Below are positions 53,831-64,000 of a DNA stretch of 64,000 bases, piece after piece. This DNA comes from Scalesia atractyloides (Eukaryota > Streptophyta > Magnoliopsida > Asterales > Asteraceae). The notes under the pieces are model-generated. The model worked only from the letters and a program-made list of their open reading frames with translations, was not told the origin of the DNA and ran no database searches. Made by a program: the position numbers and the translations under genes. The DNA lies in NCBI GenBank assembly GCA_947069175.1, contig CAMTDV010000017.1, forward strand, positions 51,097,137 to 51,161,136, read 5' to 3'. Every line of letters begins with the position of its first letter. Position 1 is the first letter of the stretch.

Positions 53831-55479
53831 ATGTGAACACAAAAAAATACCTAAAAAAATCTAAAAAACACACAATTTTTTTAATATATATTTTTTTTAA
53901 AAATCGCTATATTTCGTCACTATAAAAATAATTCGAGTAACAATTATCGATGCAAATCGAAATTGACAAATTCCGTAATACATTAACAGTAGTAGACAAT
54001 TGCACTTTCATTTACATTATCATCCGTAATACACTACTTTTTACATTAACAATATTAAAGATACACATGTGCATCATTATGTATAACTATGTAATACACA
54101 AATGTATTAGTAGGAGGCAGTCTAGAATGCGATACTCGTCTTCTTTGTTTTATAACCACGTGTTAGCAAATCGAGATGAGATCTACGATCCTAATAATCA
54201 GACTCGGTATAATACTATAAATCATGGTAGGAAGTTAGAGATATATGAGTAACGTTTAATGATATAAATGAGTCTTAAAAGAGCTTAAAGTTCAAGAACT
54301 TTGGTTGTCCTATTATTGAACCAATAGTCACACGGAATGGGATTTGTATTTTGTAAAAGACAAAGGGTTCACATATCATTAATATTTATTAACAGTAACA
54401 TAACCAATTTGTGAGAAAAGCATACATGGTATTGCCACAAACATAGATTTAGTTAAGAATAAGTATAAGATAATCTGACAACACTAAAAACCACAAGGAT
54501 TAGAGAACATTATTAGACTTTCATATCAAAAAAAGACAACTTAGATTGAAGCATTTAAATGCATATATAACACTCACATGTGAATATAGTAAGCACACGT
54601 GAATAAAATATGTATATATATGTTCGTATATGAGTTAACGTGTAGAAATGTATAAATAAATTTTTTTAGTATTCTAAATTCAAAATAGTCCAAACCTATA
54701 AACTCTGTTTATATAAAACACAATTTATTAATCTTAGGTGAGTTGATTTGAAGCTCCTTGCCCTTCCATGATTTCAACTAAAAAAACAAAGTGGCCGTCT
54801 AGATCAATTGCATAATAACCCCACTTTGATAACCTATAATATAATTTTTAAAAGTATTATTATAGTGTTAACAATGACACTTTAATAAAGGAAAAAACCG
54901 TTGAGAGATATGAAAACTATTAATATTTATTTGAATGCTTGTGTGAACAAAATTTATATAAGGCCGCTTGCAAAATTGTAATGTTGATGATCAAATTTTA
55001 AATTACTTTCTAAAGCTCATCACCTATATGTTGTCTCGTTTTTTATCGAGAATTATTTTTATTAAATTGTCTGCTTAAACATGGCTTGCTTGAACTTCAC
55101 TTGGTTTCAAACCGAGCACTTTGGCTTTGCTTGTTTTTGCTGGCACTCAAACTAGATATAAAAATAAATTGGGTTAATAACTTAATATTCCCATGGCACA
55201 TTGGCACTCAAACTTGATATAAAAATAAATTGGGTTAATAACTTAACATTCCCAAATTTAACACAAATATGGTCTAAGAATTAAGATGGAACTCACCATT
55301 TTAGGGAACTTCGCACATGCCTCTTTTATAAGTGAAGCAACGTTAAACTTTTTTTCTTTTTCATAGGGATTTTAACAAACACTTATGCTGAACTTTTTTT
55401 TCTTTTTTTATAGGGATTTTAACAAACACTTGTGCTGATGATACCATACAGACAAAGAACCGAATAATAAAAAGGAATC
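53831..55479. other. AT-rich spacer with a local duplication at about 55144-55252
   Basis: No gene. GGCACTCAAACT(A/T)GATATAA and the following 40 bp occur twice, 61 bp apart, and an ATAGGGATTTTAACAAACACTT phrase twice at 55364-55436. Confidence 0.5.
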
Positions 55480-58443
55480 TGTGACATTTGTGCCTTTACA
55501 ACCATCATACAACTCCGAACAATTTCGAATCCAACGAAACCTTGCATTTCATTCCCGGAAGTTGTATAATTACATGTGACATTCACACATTTAAGTTCAT
55601 GTACAATTTCGACTTCTCAAAGCTTTTCTGAAAATTTTACGTAAACTGTTACGCAAACGTAATCAGTTTAACGAGTCAAACACTCCGGAACAATGACATA
55701 AGCTAAATATACCATAAATATCCTTTACATAACTTAGAAGTAAGTTTTGAAGGGTTCGGTATGGCAAAAACACACTTATGCAACTTCAAGGGCTATTTTG
55801 CAAAATCTGCAAAAGTATGCCGCTTCGCGTGTTTCGCAATACTAAGCATGTACGCACATTCAAAAATTTTTGTAATCATTAAAATCTTGTATTTAGTGAT
55901 GAGAATGCAAAAATGTCATTCGTTACTCAATTACGGTCTTTTTCGCATTAATTAAAGCGTTCGTCATAATTAAGCGAAAAACGCAACCGTACAACCGAAC
56001 GAACCAACATCCATGACATTTTTGTACATATTTCAAGTTCCTTATGCTTTGTCATCCTTATAAAGCCTGAAAATGAGGTTAACGGGTGTTAGAAGTGCCA
56101 AAACGTGACAAAACAAGTTCAGGGGCAATTCCTGCCATTTTTTGAAACTGCTGCCCAGGTCATAGGCTTACGGACCGTAAGCCCACACACCATACGGTCC
56201 GTAAGAACCTCCTAGACAACAGATTCTTGGCAACCACCTATTTTCTTCCTTGGAGCCCAAGCACAAGCACTTTCCTGGTTTTAACCTGCAAGTGACAAGT
56301 GTTAGCACTATCTCTTGATCTTTGACACCTCACAAACACTTGTCATGATCCTAGAGCCTCAAGAGAACATTAAATAGCAAGCAAATTCTTCAACCCAACT
56401 TGCTCAATTCTTTTCTTTCTCTAATATGCTCTCTTGGAGTTGTTTCCAGCATTATGGAGACCTCCTACTGGGTTCTAAGGCTTCATTGAACACAAGTAAG
56501 TGTTCTATCCTAGTCTTGTTCATTATTTTTGGCTATTTTGAGCTAAAAGTCAAACAGTTGAATTTTGCAACGTGATCGTAATCACGAAGGTTAGGATCCC
56601 TAGCAATCATACCTACTGATTACCACGTTTACTAGTCGAAGTGACGAGTCAAAGTTTAGGTTAAAATGCGCATTATGTGCATTTTACGACAGAACTATTT
56701 TAGGGTGTCGAAACACCAAGTTTTGATGCCAAATCGGTTTTATAAACTTAGTTAGACATTTTGACTCGTGTAACTCGTCACTTTTAGTTTAGTGCTTATT
56801 TAGGGTCGTAAGTCGAGCGGTCTTGACCACCGCTTTGACTTTCGAATCCGACCCATTTGGTGGATCTTAGGATCCTACCAAACACATATTTGTGACCATA
56901 GTTGTATAATAACCTCCCGAGGTTATACCTTATGGTCACATCGTTTGGCAAGTATTATGATAATCGCTTATTACGCCTTTAATAATGACCAAAACGCCTT
57001 TTTTGCACAAAAATCAATTTTAAGCATATGTAATCAAATTTTTGGCATAAAAACTGATGTTATAACATTTTCAAACATGTTTTGGCATATAAGACTTATC
57101 ATAGGACATATCTAACCATCCAAACGACACGTTAAAGTAGCATAAACTACCTTAACGGGTCATAACGTGTCAAAAGCACTTAGGATCCATTCCAAATCAG
57201 AATGTTAAGCTTATTAAACCATATCATAGGAGTCCAACACTCGATTAGTTTGTAAGACATCATTCTACCCGATCTTCTGTTTAATGTCCCGACTTATCTA
57301 CATGGTATCCGACTCATCAGGACACACTTGATTCCTTGATCTTTGGGCTTTGTTCACACATTCATACAAGGCTTGTTCGCAATCCCAAATGAGTACATAG
57401 CTCCCCTCTTTTACGTCTTCTAAATGTTTTGGGGGTGATTCATATGTGCTAAACTGTTTTCAAGTTTTCATACAAAGTCGATGGATTATATAAACAATAT
57501 GATTTCAATAACGTGAAAGAACTTGTTGGTGCGTTATCCATAACACGAATGACATTCACTAACTTTGGCCGAAGCCGACCAATAGTAAGTTATGGTACCG
57601 TAGAACTGACACTCCCGTTACTTGACTATTCACTGGAATTTGGTGGGTAGTTTGGGAAGCGACATAAACTGTTTCTGATTGACAAATCATTTGTTGATTT
57701 GTTTGTCTTGTTAAAGAGATCTTTTAGGTTCTATTAAAGATATCCTTGGGGTATAGTCAACACAGGCTTGAATGTGTTCATTAAAGAGCAACCAAAAGTT
57801 TTCACAATTAAAACACGGACGATTAACTGATGACACAGACAACGGTTTATGACACGAACAACGATTTATGACAAGGACAAATAGTTTTGGACAATGACAC
57901 ACAATGATTTGCACTTAAAGATATGAACCATACAAATGATTTCTTTTAAATCGACTTATTATTAGGTTTTACATAAGTTTCAGTCAAGATTCATGGTTAC
58001 GAGGTTTTTCTTTCACTTATATCAACTTGTTAAGTTGATTATATATTGGAAAATTAAACACTTTTGTTTTCAAGATTCATACTCGTCGACTCTTGAAGTT
58101 GGACGAGGTTTTGCAATATAAATACAAGACCATGAATTTGACATGCACCAAACCTATGTTACTCACAGGCATTTTTATGCTGACGTACCTATTTTCATAT
58201 ATGTTTCAGGTTTACCTACGTGATGTTTGTCGCCACATGCTACACATAGGATGGATTCGGGCCTTAGTTACTTTATAATTTGAAAGACAATATGATTGTA
58301 TTATATTTCCGTTATTCCAAGACATTGTAATTCGATAATTCAATATAACAAAACTTTAAGTACCATTTGTCGTGAAACAATTTGTAACGTGACTCCCCAA
58401 GTGTTTCCGCCGTGTGTTGTTATACGTGATTTGGGGTGTTACA
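55480..58443 (+). repeat. Gypsy 5' LTR (about 2964 bp)
   Basis: The end is secure: GATTTGGGGTGTTACA two bases before the primer site. The start TGTGACATTTGTGCC is chosen because it gives TG...CA ends and a length like the other LTRs; no target duplication could confirm it. It contains TCCTGCCATTTTTTGAAACTG (56130-56150, shared with the left LTR), two palindromes at 56165-56205, a donor-like CAAGTAAGT (56494) and a CAG site 234 bp before the end (58207-58209). Confidence 0.7.
56165..56205. repeat. Two CTTACGG-N-CCGTAAG palindromes in the LTR
   Basis: GGCTTACGGACCGTAAGCC (56165-56183, perfect) and CATACGGTCCGTAAG (56191-56205, one end changed), 15 bp after the segment shared with the left LTR. 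No TATA box is obvious nearby. Confidence 0.85.
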
Positions 58444-58446
58444 GAT

Positions 58447-58459
58447 TGGTATCAGAGCA
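58447..58459 (+). other. Primer binding site (tRNA-iMet)
   Basis: TGGTATCAGAGCA three bases after the LTR end; confirms the orientation. Confidence 0.93.
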
Positions 58460-59054
58460 CTGGTTATAGGGAATTAGGTTATTAGTAATGCTTTGACCTA
58501 GTTATAACCTTCCTAGGACCCCAATGCCAGTTTACTTGCGTTGAGATTCTTAATACACTACCATCACATATCCTTAGGTGATTACCAAAAACAAAACACA
58601 AAACATTCTTGAAAGCCATTTTTTTTTTCCAAAACCTCATGAGAAATCATCTATCCTTAGTTGATTTATTTTTAGGCTTTAAGCCTTCAAAGTTTTCAAA
58701 ATCTCGTCAAAGTTTGGGCTTTAATAATGTGAACATGTGCAATCCAGAAGGGTGGATGCCTGTATCCTAAGTTTTCTGTCTAAAGCTAGAGTGTTCGTAC
58801 AAATCCGCATCACCGGACCAGTCACTCTTACCTGGGAACTCCTGGGGTGAGTGTCCACCTATAGGCTAAAGCATGTCTTCGCGATACATTATAGAGACCC
58901 ATTTAATTTAATTAGTCACAGTGTCAATTGTTTGTTTTAAGTAACGAACAAATGATCACAATCCTATTGCTTCATCAATATTTTTGAACATTCATTTTGG
59001 TTATCCTTTGTCAATCCAATTTTCTCTCTCTCATATTTTCCTTTCTCTTTTAGA

Positions 59055-59643
59055 ATGCTTCCTCCTCACAACGATACTCAAAGGTCTGAACTGGCTATTA
59101 CCATCGCCCAACATATAGGCATAATACTCAGTGGGACCCTTAAGTTAGCTGTAGCCTTATCCAGTTTTGATGATAAGATTACTCATGAGGCACCAAAGAA
59201 GACGGGAGCCAAGCCTTCGAAAAAATCAAGGAAGCATAAAGCTTCAAAGAATCATACAATGATTGCTCCAATTCCGCTTAACCAAGTGGAACCTAGCCAG
59301 GTGGCCCCGCCACCTGCTAAGAAGCCTTACTGAGGAAAAGCACCTCTGTGCAATCAATGTAACCGTCATCACTATGCCAATGCCCGTTGCCGAAAATGTT
59401 CAAACTGTGGATGTTTTGGTCATACAACTAATGTCTATCGTTACGTCAAACCAAGCTATGGCGTTCCTACTCAACTCATCGCAACCCCTCATGCGATATC
59501 TGTTTGTCCCAACTACCCACATGGAACCTGCTTCAATTGTGGTTATCCTAATCACATCAATTGACCTAGCTGGCAACATGATGACTCAACGTATGGACAC
59601 AAGATTTACATTGGCAATGTCAAGGCTTGTGCTGATGTCTGAA
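59055..59643 (+). pseudogene. Gypsy gag remnant with degenerate zinc knuckles
   Basis: Opens MLPPHNDTQRSELAITIAQH. After a deleted central gag domain comes a basic KKSRKHKASKNH stretch and three cysteine clusters: CNQCNRHHYANARC, CSNCGCFGHTTNVY and CFNCGYPNHIN, all of zinc-knuckle style but mutated. Stops at 59331-59333 and 59561. No protease, RT or integrase follows before 60950, so this is a non-autonomous or heavily deleted element. Confidence 0.75.
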
Positions 59644-59649
59644 TAAACA

Positions 59650-60240
59650 CTTGAACTTTTATGTTTTCTGTTTATTTCCAAGAATCTTGAAAACACTTTG
59701 ATTGTCTATAAATAAATTTGGTTGTTTCCATTTTTATTAACAAATGTGATTACATGTATGTGTGGTACACCCCTACAATACCAATACCAAGGATATGGTT
59801 CCGTGCGAATCAGTCTACTCTCGTAGTTTCCTCCATTTTATGATTGCTCGCGATCTCCACAAAAATCCTAAGCACTCGTTTCTTCTAAGAAACAAAGTAC
59901 AAGGTACAAGTTATAACTCTTAACAGATACTCAAAGTACCACCATAAATCCTTGAATGGATACTTAAGGGTACTTCCATGAGTCCTTAAATGGTCTTATG
60001 CAATATGCCTATGTGCATATCACAACTCTCTGATTTTTCATAACACTTTGCATAGTACATGATTTCAAAAACATTATACTCGATTTCAAAATTTCATGAT
60101 TTCAAAGACATTTCATAAGATTCAAAAAACATTTTTACATAGCACATTTACTTAATATACAAAGTGCATGATTTCAAAATTCATATTTTCAAAAACTCTC
60201 AAAGACATTTCATATGATTTCAAAACATTTTAAAATTTCA
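59650..60240. other. Spacer downstream of the gag remnant
   Basis: No gene. Loose repeats of TTTCAAAAACAT / CATGATTTCAAA lead into the minisatellite. Confidence 0.45.
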
Positions 60241-60244
60241 TATT

Positions 60245-60640
60245 TACCTAATATATCAAGTACACAGTTTTCAAAGACATTTTGTTCGTATGTTGACTGA
60301 GCATACCAAGTACACAGTTTTTAAAGATATTTTGCTTATATGTTGACTGAGCATACCAAGTACACGGTTTTCAAAGACATTTTGCTTCGTATGTTGACTG
60401 GGCATATCAAGTACACGGTTTTCAAAGACATTTTGCTTGTATGTTGATTGAGCAGACTAAGTACACGGTTTTCATGGACATTTTGCTTCGTATGTTGGAT
60501 GAGCATACCAAGTACACGGACTTCAAAGACATTTTACTTCATATGTTGACTGAGCATACCAAGTACATGGTTTTCAAAGACACTTTGTTTCATATTTGAC
60601 CTAACATACCTAGTTCGTGGTTTTCGAAACATTTTCGCCA
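60245..60640. repeat. About 50-bp minisatellite, eight units
   Basis: AAGTACACGGTTTTCAAAGAC plus ATTTTGCTTCGTATGTTGACTGAGCATACC recurs with starts near 60260, 60310, 60360, 60411, 60461, 60512, 60562 and 60612. Confidence 0.92.
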
Positions 60641-60790
60641 CTCAAATCTCAAAATCCTTATAGGATCTTCCTATCTTCACAGTGAGATTCTTGCAGGATA
60701 TTTAAAGTACAATCTCAAATCTTTCTATTTTCATAATAATATTTCTAAGAAGTGCTTTATACGCCAATGGTTATTGTTTATGTGCAAAAA

Positions 60791-60864
60791 CCAAAGCATA
60801 GTTTGATATGCTAAACCAAAGCAAACTTTGATATGCTAAACCAAAGCATAGTTTGATATGCTAC
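60791..60864. repeat. 25-bp repeat, three units
   Basis: CCAAAGCATAGTTTGATATG plus CTAAA at 60791, 60816 and 60841; the middle unit has small changes. Confidence 0.88.
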
Positions 60865-62382
60865 CAAATCCTTATAAGATCTTCCTATCTTCATAGTTAG
60901 ATTCTTGTGGATGTTTAAAGTACCGAGTTGAAGTCCTTGATTGAATTCCTGTAACACCCCAAAAACGGGTTTAATAATCAAACCACGTTAATATTAAAAG
61001 GTGGGTAAAGTACCGTTAGTGGTAAAAGTTAACCCATAAACAAAATAACTAGAAATTAATTAACCTAGTTAGTGACATGTAAATAAGTAATAAAAATATG
61101 GAGTTGTAGTCTTATATAAACAAAGCTAAACTTGAGGGACCTAAGTTGTCAAAAAAGAAGCTTGTGTTATAAAAGATAAAAACTTACATGCTATGTGCAG
61201 GTCGATCATCAGGGGAAACAAAACAAGGCAAACCCTTGTTCATCAAATTCATCAAATTAGAGGACCAATCGAACCCAAAATCGATGAATGAACGCAAATT
61301 ATTGATCACCTAGATTAGGGGATCATAAGGTATGTCGAATTTTTATGTTTAATGAAGTTGTGAAATTTTGATGAACATCACAAAATGCGATTTATGTATG
61401 AATCGTAGAGGCTATGGCCGAATTAGTGATGTATACTTGCTTAGGAACAAAACCCTACGTGAAAATTCTACATAAGTTGCTATGATTTGGATGTTTAGAT
61501 GATTTACCACACTTAGATAAGTGGATTTTAATATTATGATGAAATTGATGATATAAACATGATTAGAATCCTCATGCATGATGGTAATAAGAAAGTACTT
61601 GAATAATCTACGAATTCGGGTATATGTTCATACTTGCCATTGAATGGGTTTTTGTATAATATAAAGAAATTGATGTTAAAATCATGTTATAGATGCTTGA
61701 AATCATATTACCTATTAGTTAGTATGTAAAATTTGATTTCATTAAGTAATCGGATGAAATGCCTAAGTGAGTTCGATGAACCAATTGTGCATTTGTATAT
61801 GTTAATAAGTAAATTGACTTTTTAAAAGTCAAATGACCAATGATAAGATCGAATGATAAATTCGACATAAAACCCGTAAGGTGGAATAGTCGTGAATAAT
61901 AATGACTAATATAACCATCTTACGAATTATGATGATAGTTTGACGCTTGACAAGCTAGGTGGAGGCTTAGGAAGGAAACGGGTCAAACGAATCAAGTATG
62001 AAGGAAAAGCGTAATTTAGATGCAAGGTAAGTAAATCTTACACCCTTTTTGTAGGATATGTATTTATTTATAAGTTATAAATACAACAAAGGTTAAATTA
62101 GAAATACGGTTCCGAAATGATACGGATCGGAACATATCAAAAGATGAAAAACCATGTTTAATGGTAAAAAGGGTCGAAATAGTAAATTGGTCATGTGATG
62201 ATATATACAAAATGAGTTTTCGAATGGCTAATTTATAAGTAAGCCTAAACGAATAAAAAGAGACAACGGTGATTTAGTCACGTATAAATGGATAAAAGTC
62301 GAAGTATAAAATGCCATCAAGTGGCCTAAGCCATGTTGAGTTAAACGCCTGAGAAACGGATTTAAGAGACATAACTAAATGG

Positions 62383-62698
62383 CAGAGTTGTAAAAATCAC
62401 GATTAATCGGCGACTAGTTGCCGATTAATCGCTAGTCGGCCCTCTACTGATTAATGTTTCGTTAATCAGGCCATTAATCGCTAGTCGGCCCTAGTCGGTC
62501 AGAAAAAATCACATATTCCGGTCAAAACCTGCCAGATTCCGGTCAAAACTTGTCCACTTAAAAAATTACGTATAAAAGTATGTGTATATATGTATAAAAC
62601 TTAAAATTATACATAAAAAGTCCGATCCGAGTAATCACAATTAATCGCTAGTCCCCACCCCACCGGCCGACTAGCGCCTAGCGAGTTCTACAACTATG
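62383..62698. mobile_element. hAT-type MITE (316 bp) in the LTR
   Basis: Ends CAGAGTTGTA ... TACAACTATG; flanks CTAAATGG (62375-62382) and TTAAATGG (62699-62706), an 8-bp duplication with one mismatch. The interior is rich in GCGACTAG / CTAGTCGG / ATTAATCG words. Confidence 0.78.
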
Positions 62699-63679
62699 TT
62701 AAATGGTAAGAAATCCGAAATGAGTTACTTAACGGAATGGTAATAAATACCATTTACATATAAGCGCAAAATGTTTGGTCGTTTAGACTAACGGGTCAAA
62801 TGGTAATGTTGATACCATTTGACATATAACGACTAATAAGTGCTGGTCGAGTCTTATGCTCACAGGATAAAACGACTTGTGAATTAGCGATGCTATGAAT
62901 TAGCAAATTATTGAGGCAAGGTATTAAAACGGGTCAAAATGTTGACCCGATCAAGGTACGCATAAATAAGATTATAGTTAAACGAACGATTTTGGTCAAA
63001 TATTTAGTGAAAGTCCTTCGTCGTAAAATGAGAGACTAAAATTGACAAAAACGCCCTTGAAGGGTAAATCGGGCAAACGACCCTTATGGGTGGTTTAGAA
63101 ACATATATTATGGTAATGTAAACCTTAGATAAGCATAAAAGTTATAGGCATAAGCTTTCTCGGGTCAAATGCCTAAAATGAGCATTTTTCCGTAAAATGA
63201 CTAACCGAAAGGTAATATTCGTGATAATTGGTTTTTATATCAAATCCGTCATAATAGTAGTTGTGGTGGAATACAAGTAGATATTTTAATGTGAAAATAT
63301 GATGCTATAAATGAATAAGCTTGGTTATGCTTAAAAGCGTTTAAATACCTTTAACGGGTCAAAATAAGCATATAAGCACCAACGGGTTAATGATGCATAA
63401 TAACCTGCGAATTGAACCTTGTGTGATAGGAAACATTTAAAATATGATGTCAAGGAGAATATAAGTAACAAACAAGTTGGTTTGATAAAAGTATGAACGG
63501 GTCAAAAGCTATGTCAAAAGAAGTTTAATAATTAATTTATGCCGCGGGCTTAAATTCTTGAAAATCGTTAATCCGGATGTTTGATTTTAACTCCATATGA
63601 TTAAGAATCAAATTACGAACGCATAGAAACAATAATCACGTAAACGGATAAGCAGATCAAAAGTTACGATAGCTTGAAG

Positions 63680-64000
63680 TCAAAGCTGCTGCAAAACAAC
63701 CTTTGTTGCAGCAGAAACAACCTTTCGGAAAATGTTGGTGCAAAACAACCTTTGCTACAACAGAAACAACCTTTCGGAAAATGCTGCTGTAAAATAACCT
63801 TTGCTACTACAGAAACAACCTTTCGGAAAATACTGCTGCAAAACAACCTTTGCTGCAGCAGAAACAACCTTTCGGAAAATGCTGCTGCAAAAACCTTTGC
63901 TTTAGCAGAAACAACCTTTCGGAAATGCTGCTGCTAAACAACCTTTGCTACAGCAGAAACAACCTTTTTGAAATGCTGCAGCAAAACAACCTTTATTGTA
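63680..64000. repeat. 49-bp minisatellite at the window edge, at least six units
   Basis: Each unit has two AAACAACCTTT phrases, GCTGCAGCAG and TCGGAAAATGCTGCTG. The phrase AAAACAACCTTTG returns every 48-49 bp from 63693 on. The arms TGCAGCAG / CTGCTGCA make each unit foldable. The array continues beyond the window. Confidence 0.9.

Larger units (their letters stand above)
60950..64000 (+). repeat. Start of another gypsy LTR (runs off the window)
   Basis: TGTAACACCCCAAAAACGGG matches the style of gypsy LTR starts. Inside: a TTATAAAAGA TATA-like box (about 61164), GATCATAAGGTATGTCG (donor-like, 61321) and many AACGGGTCAAA words. There is no polypurine tract before it, so it is a 5' LTR or a solo LTR. 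Its end is not seen within the window; the 3-kb length expected would put it near the right edge. Confidence 0.6.

Overview
This window is nuclear DNA from a eudicot plant. It has spliced genes, chromovirus-type Ty3/gypsy and SIRE-like Ty1/copia retrotransposons, MULE, hAT and Harbinger MITEs, a tRNA-derived SINE and AT-rich spacers. The long gypsy LTRs and the style of the extra ORF after copia pol remind me of Asteraceae, but that family assignment is an inference from memory.

Layout. 1-3437: end of a chromovirus pol plus its 2.8-kb 3' LTR. 3438-11073: spacer filled with foldback DNA transposons (4665-5112, 6902-7924, 9102-9826, 9882-11073), most with 9-11-bp target duplications as in MULEs. 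11245-14386: the only convincing host gene, an intact five-exon 12-oxophytodienoate reductase (OPR group I). One MULE ends 171 bp before its ATG, and MITEs lie in introns 2 and 3. 15297-18503: MITEs and decayed LTR-element remains. 18504-31713: a complete but dead antisense chromovirus bounded by CATAC target duplications, with a younger solo LTR (25267-28243, duplication TCCGC) inserted in its gag. 32810-33730: antisense copia fragment. 34578-39510: foldback elements flanked by (TA)n, a hAT MITE and a SINE. 40180-41320: a 1.1-kb hAT element with a perfect 8-bp target duplication, carrying an intact 81-aa BED-zinc-finger gene. 41700-53690: a decayed copia element with gag, pol and a long extra coding region after pol. 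55480-60940: LTR, primer site and gag remnant of a gypsy element without pol. 60950-64000: the start of another LTR, holding a hAT MITE and a 49-bp minisatellite.

Recurring theme. Many of the promoter-bearing elements carry an array of short hairpin-forming palindromes next to, usually just upstream of, a TATA box. The core TTCG-NN-CGAA is shared by the antisense gypsy LTR, the copia LTR and leader, and a second promoter-like block before the copia extra ORF. A sister motif (ACCTTCGTGCGAAGGT) sits at the same place in the copia fragment near 33.7 kb. The hAT element has GGAACCGGTTCC arrays upstream of the TATA box of its own zinc-finger gene. Two gypsy LTRs carry tRNA-like modules. Two chromovirus LTR families also share an intron-like donor/acceptor pair.

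Almost all retrotransposon coding regions are broken by stops, frameshifts or lost catalytic residues. All statements come from reading by eye; no alignment or database search was possible.
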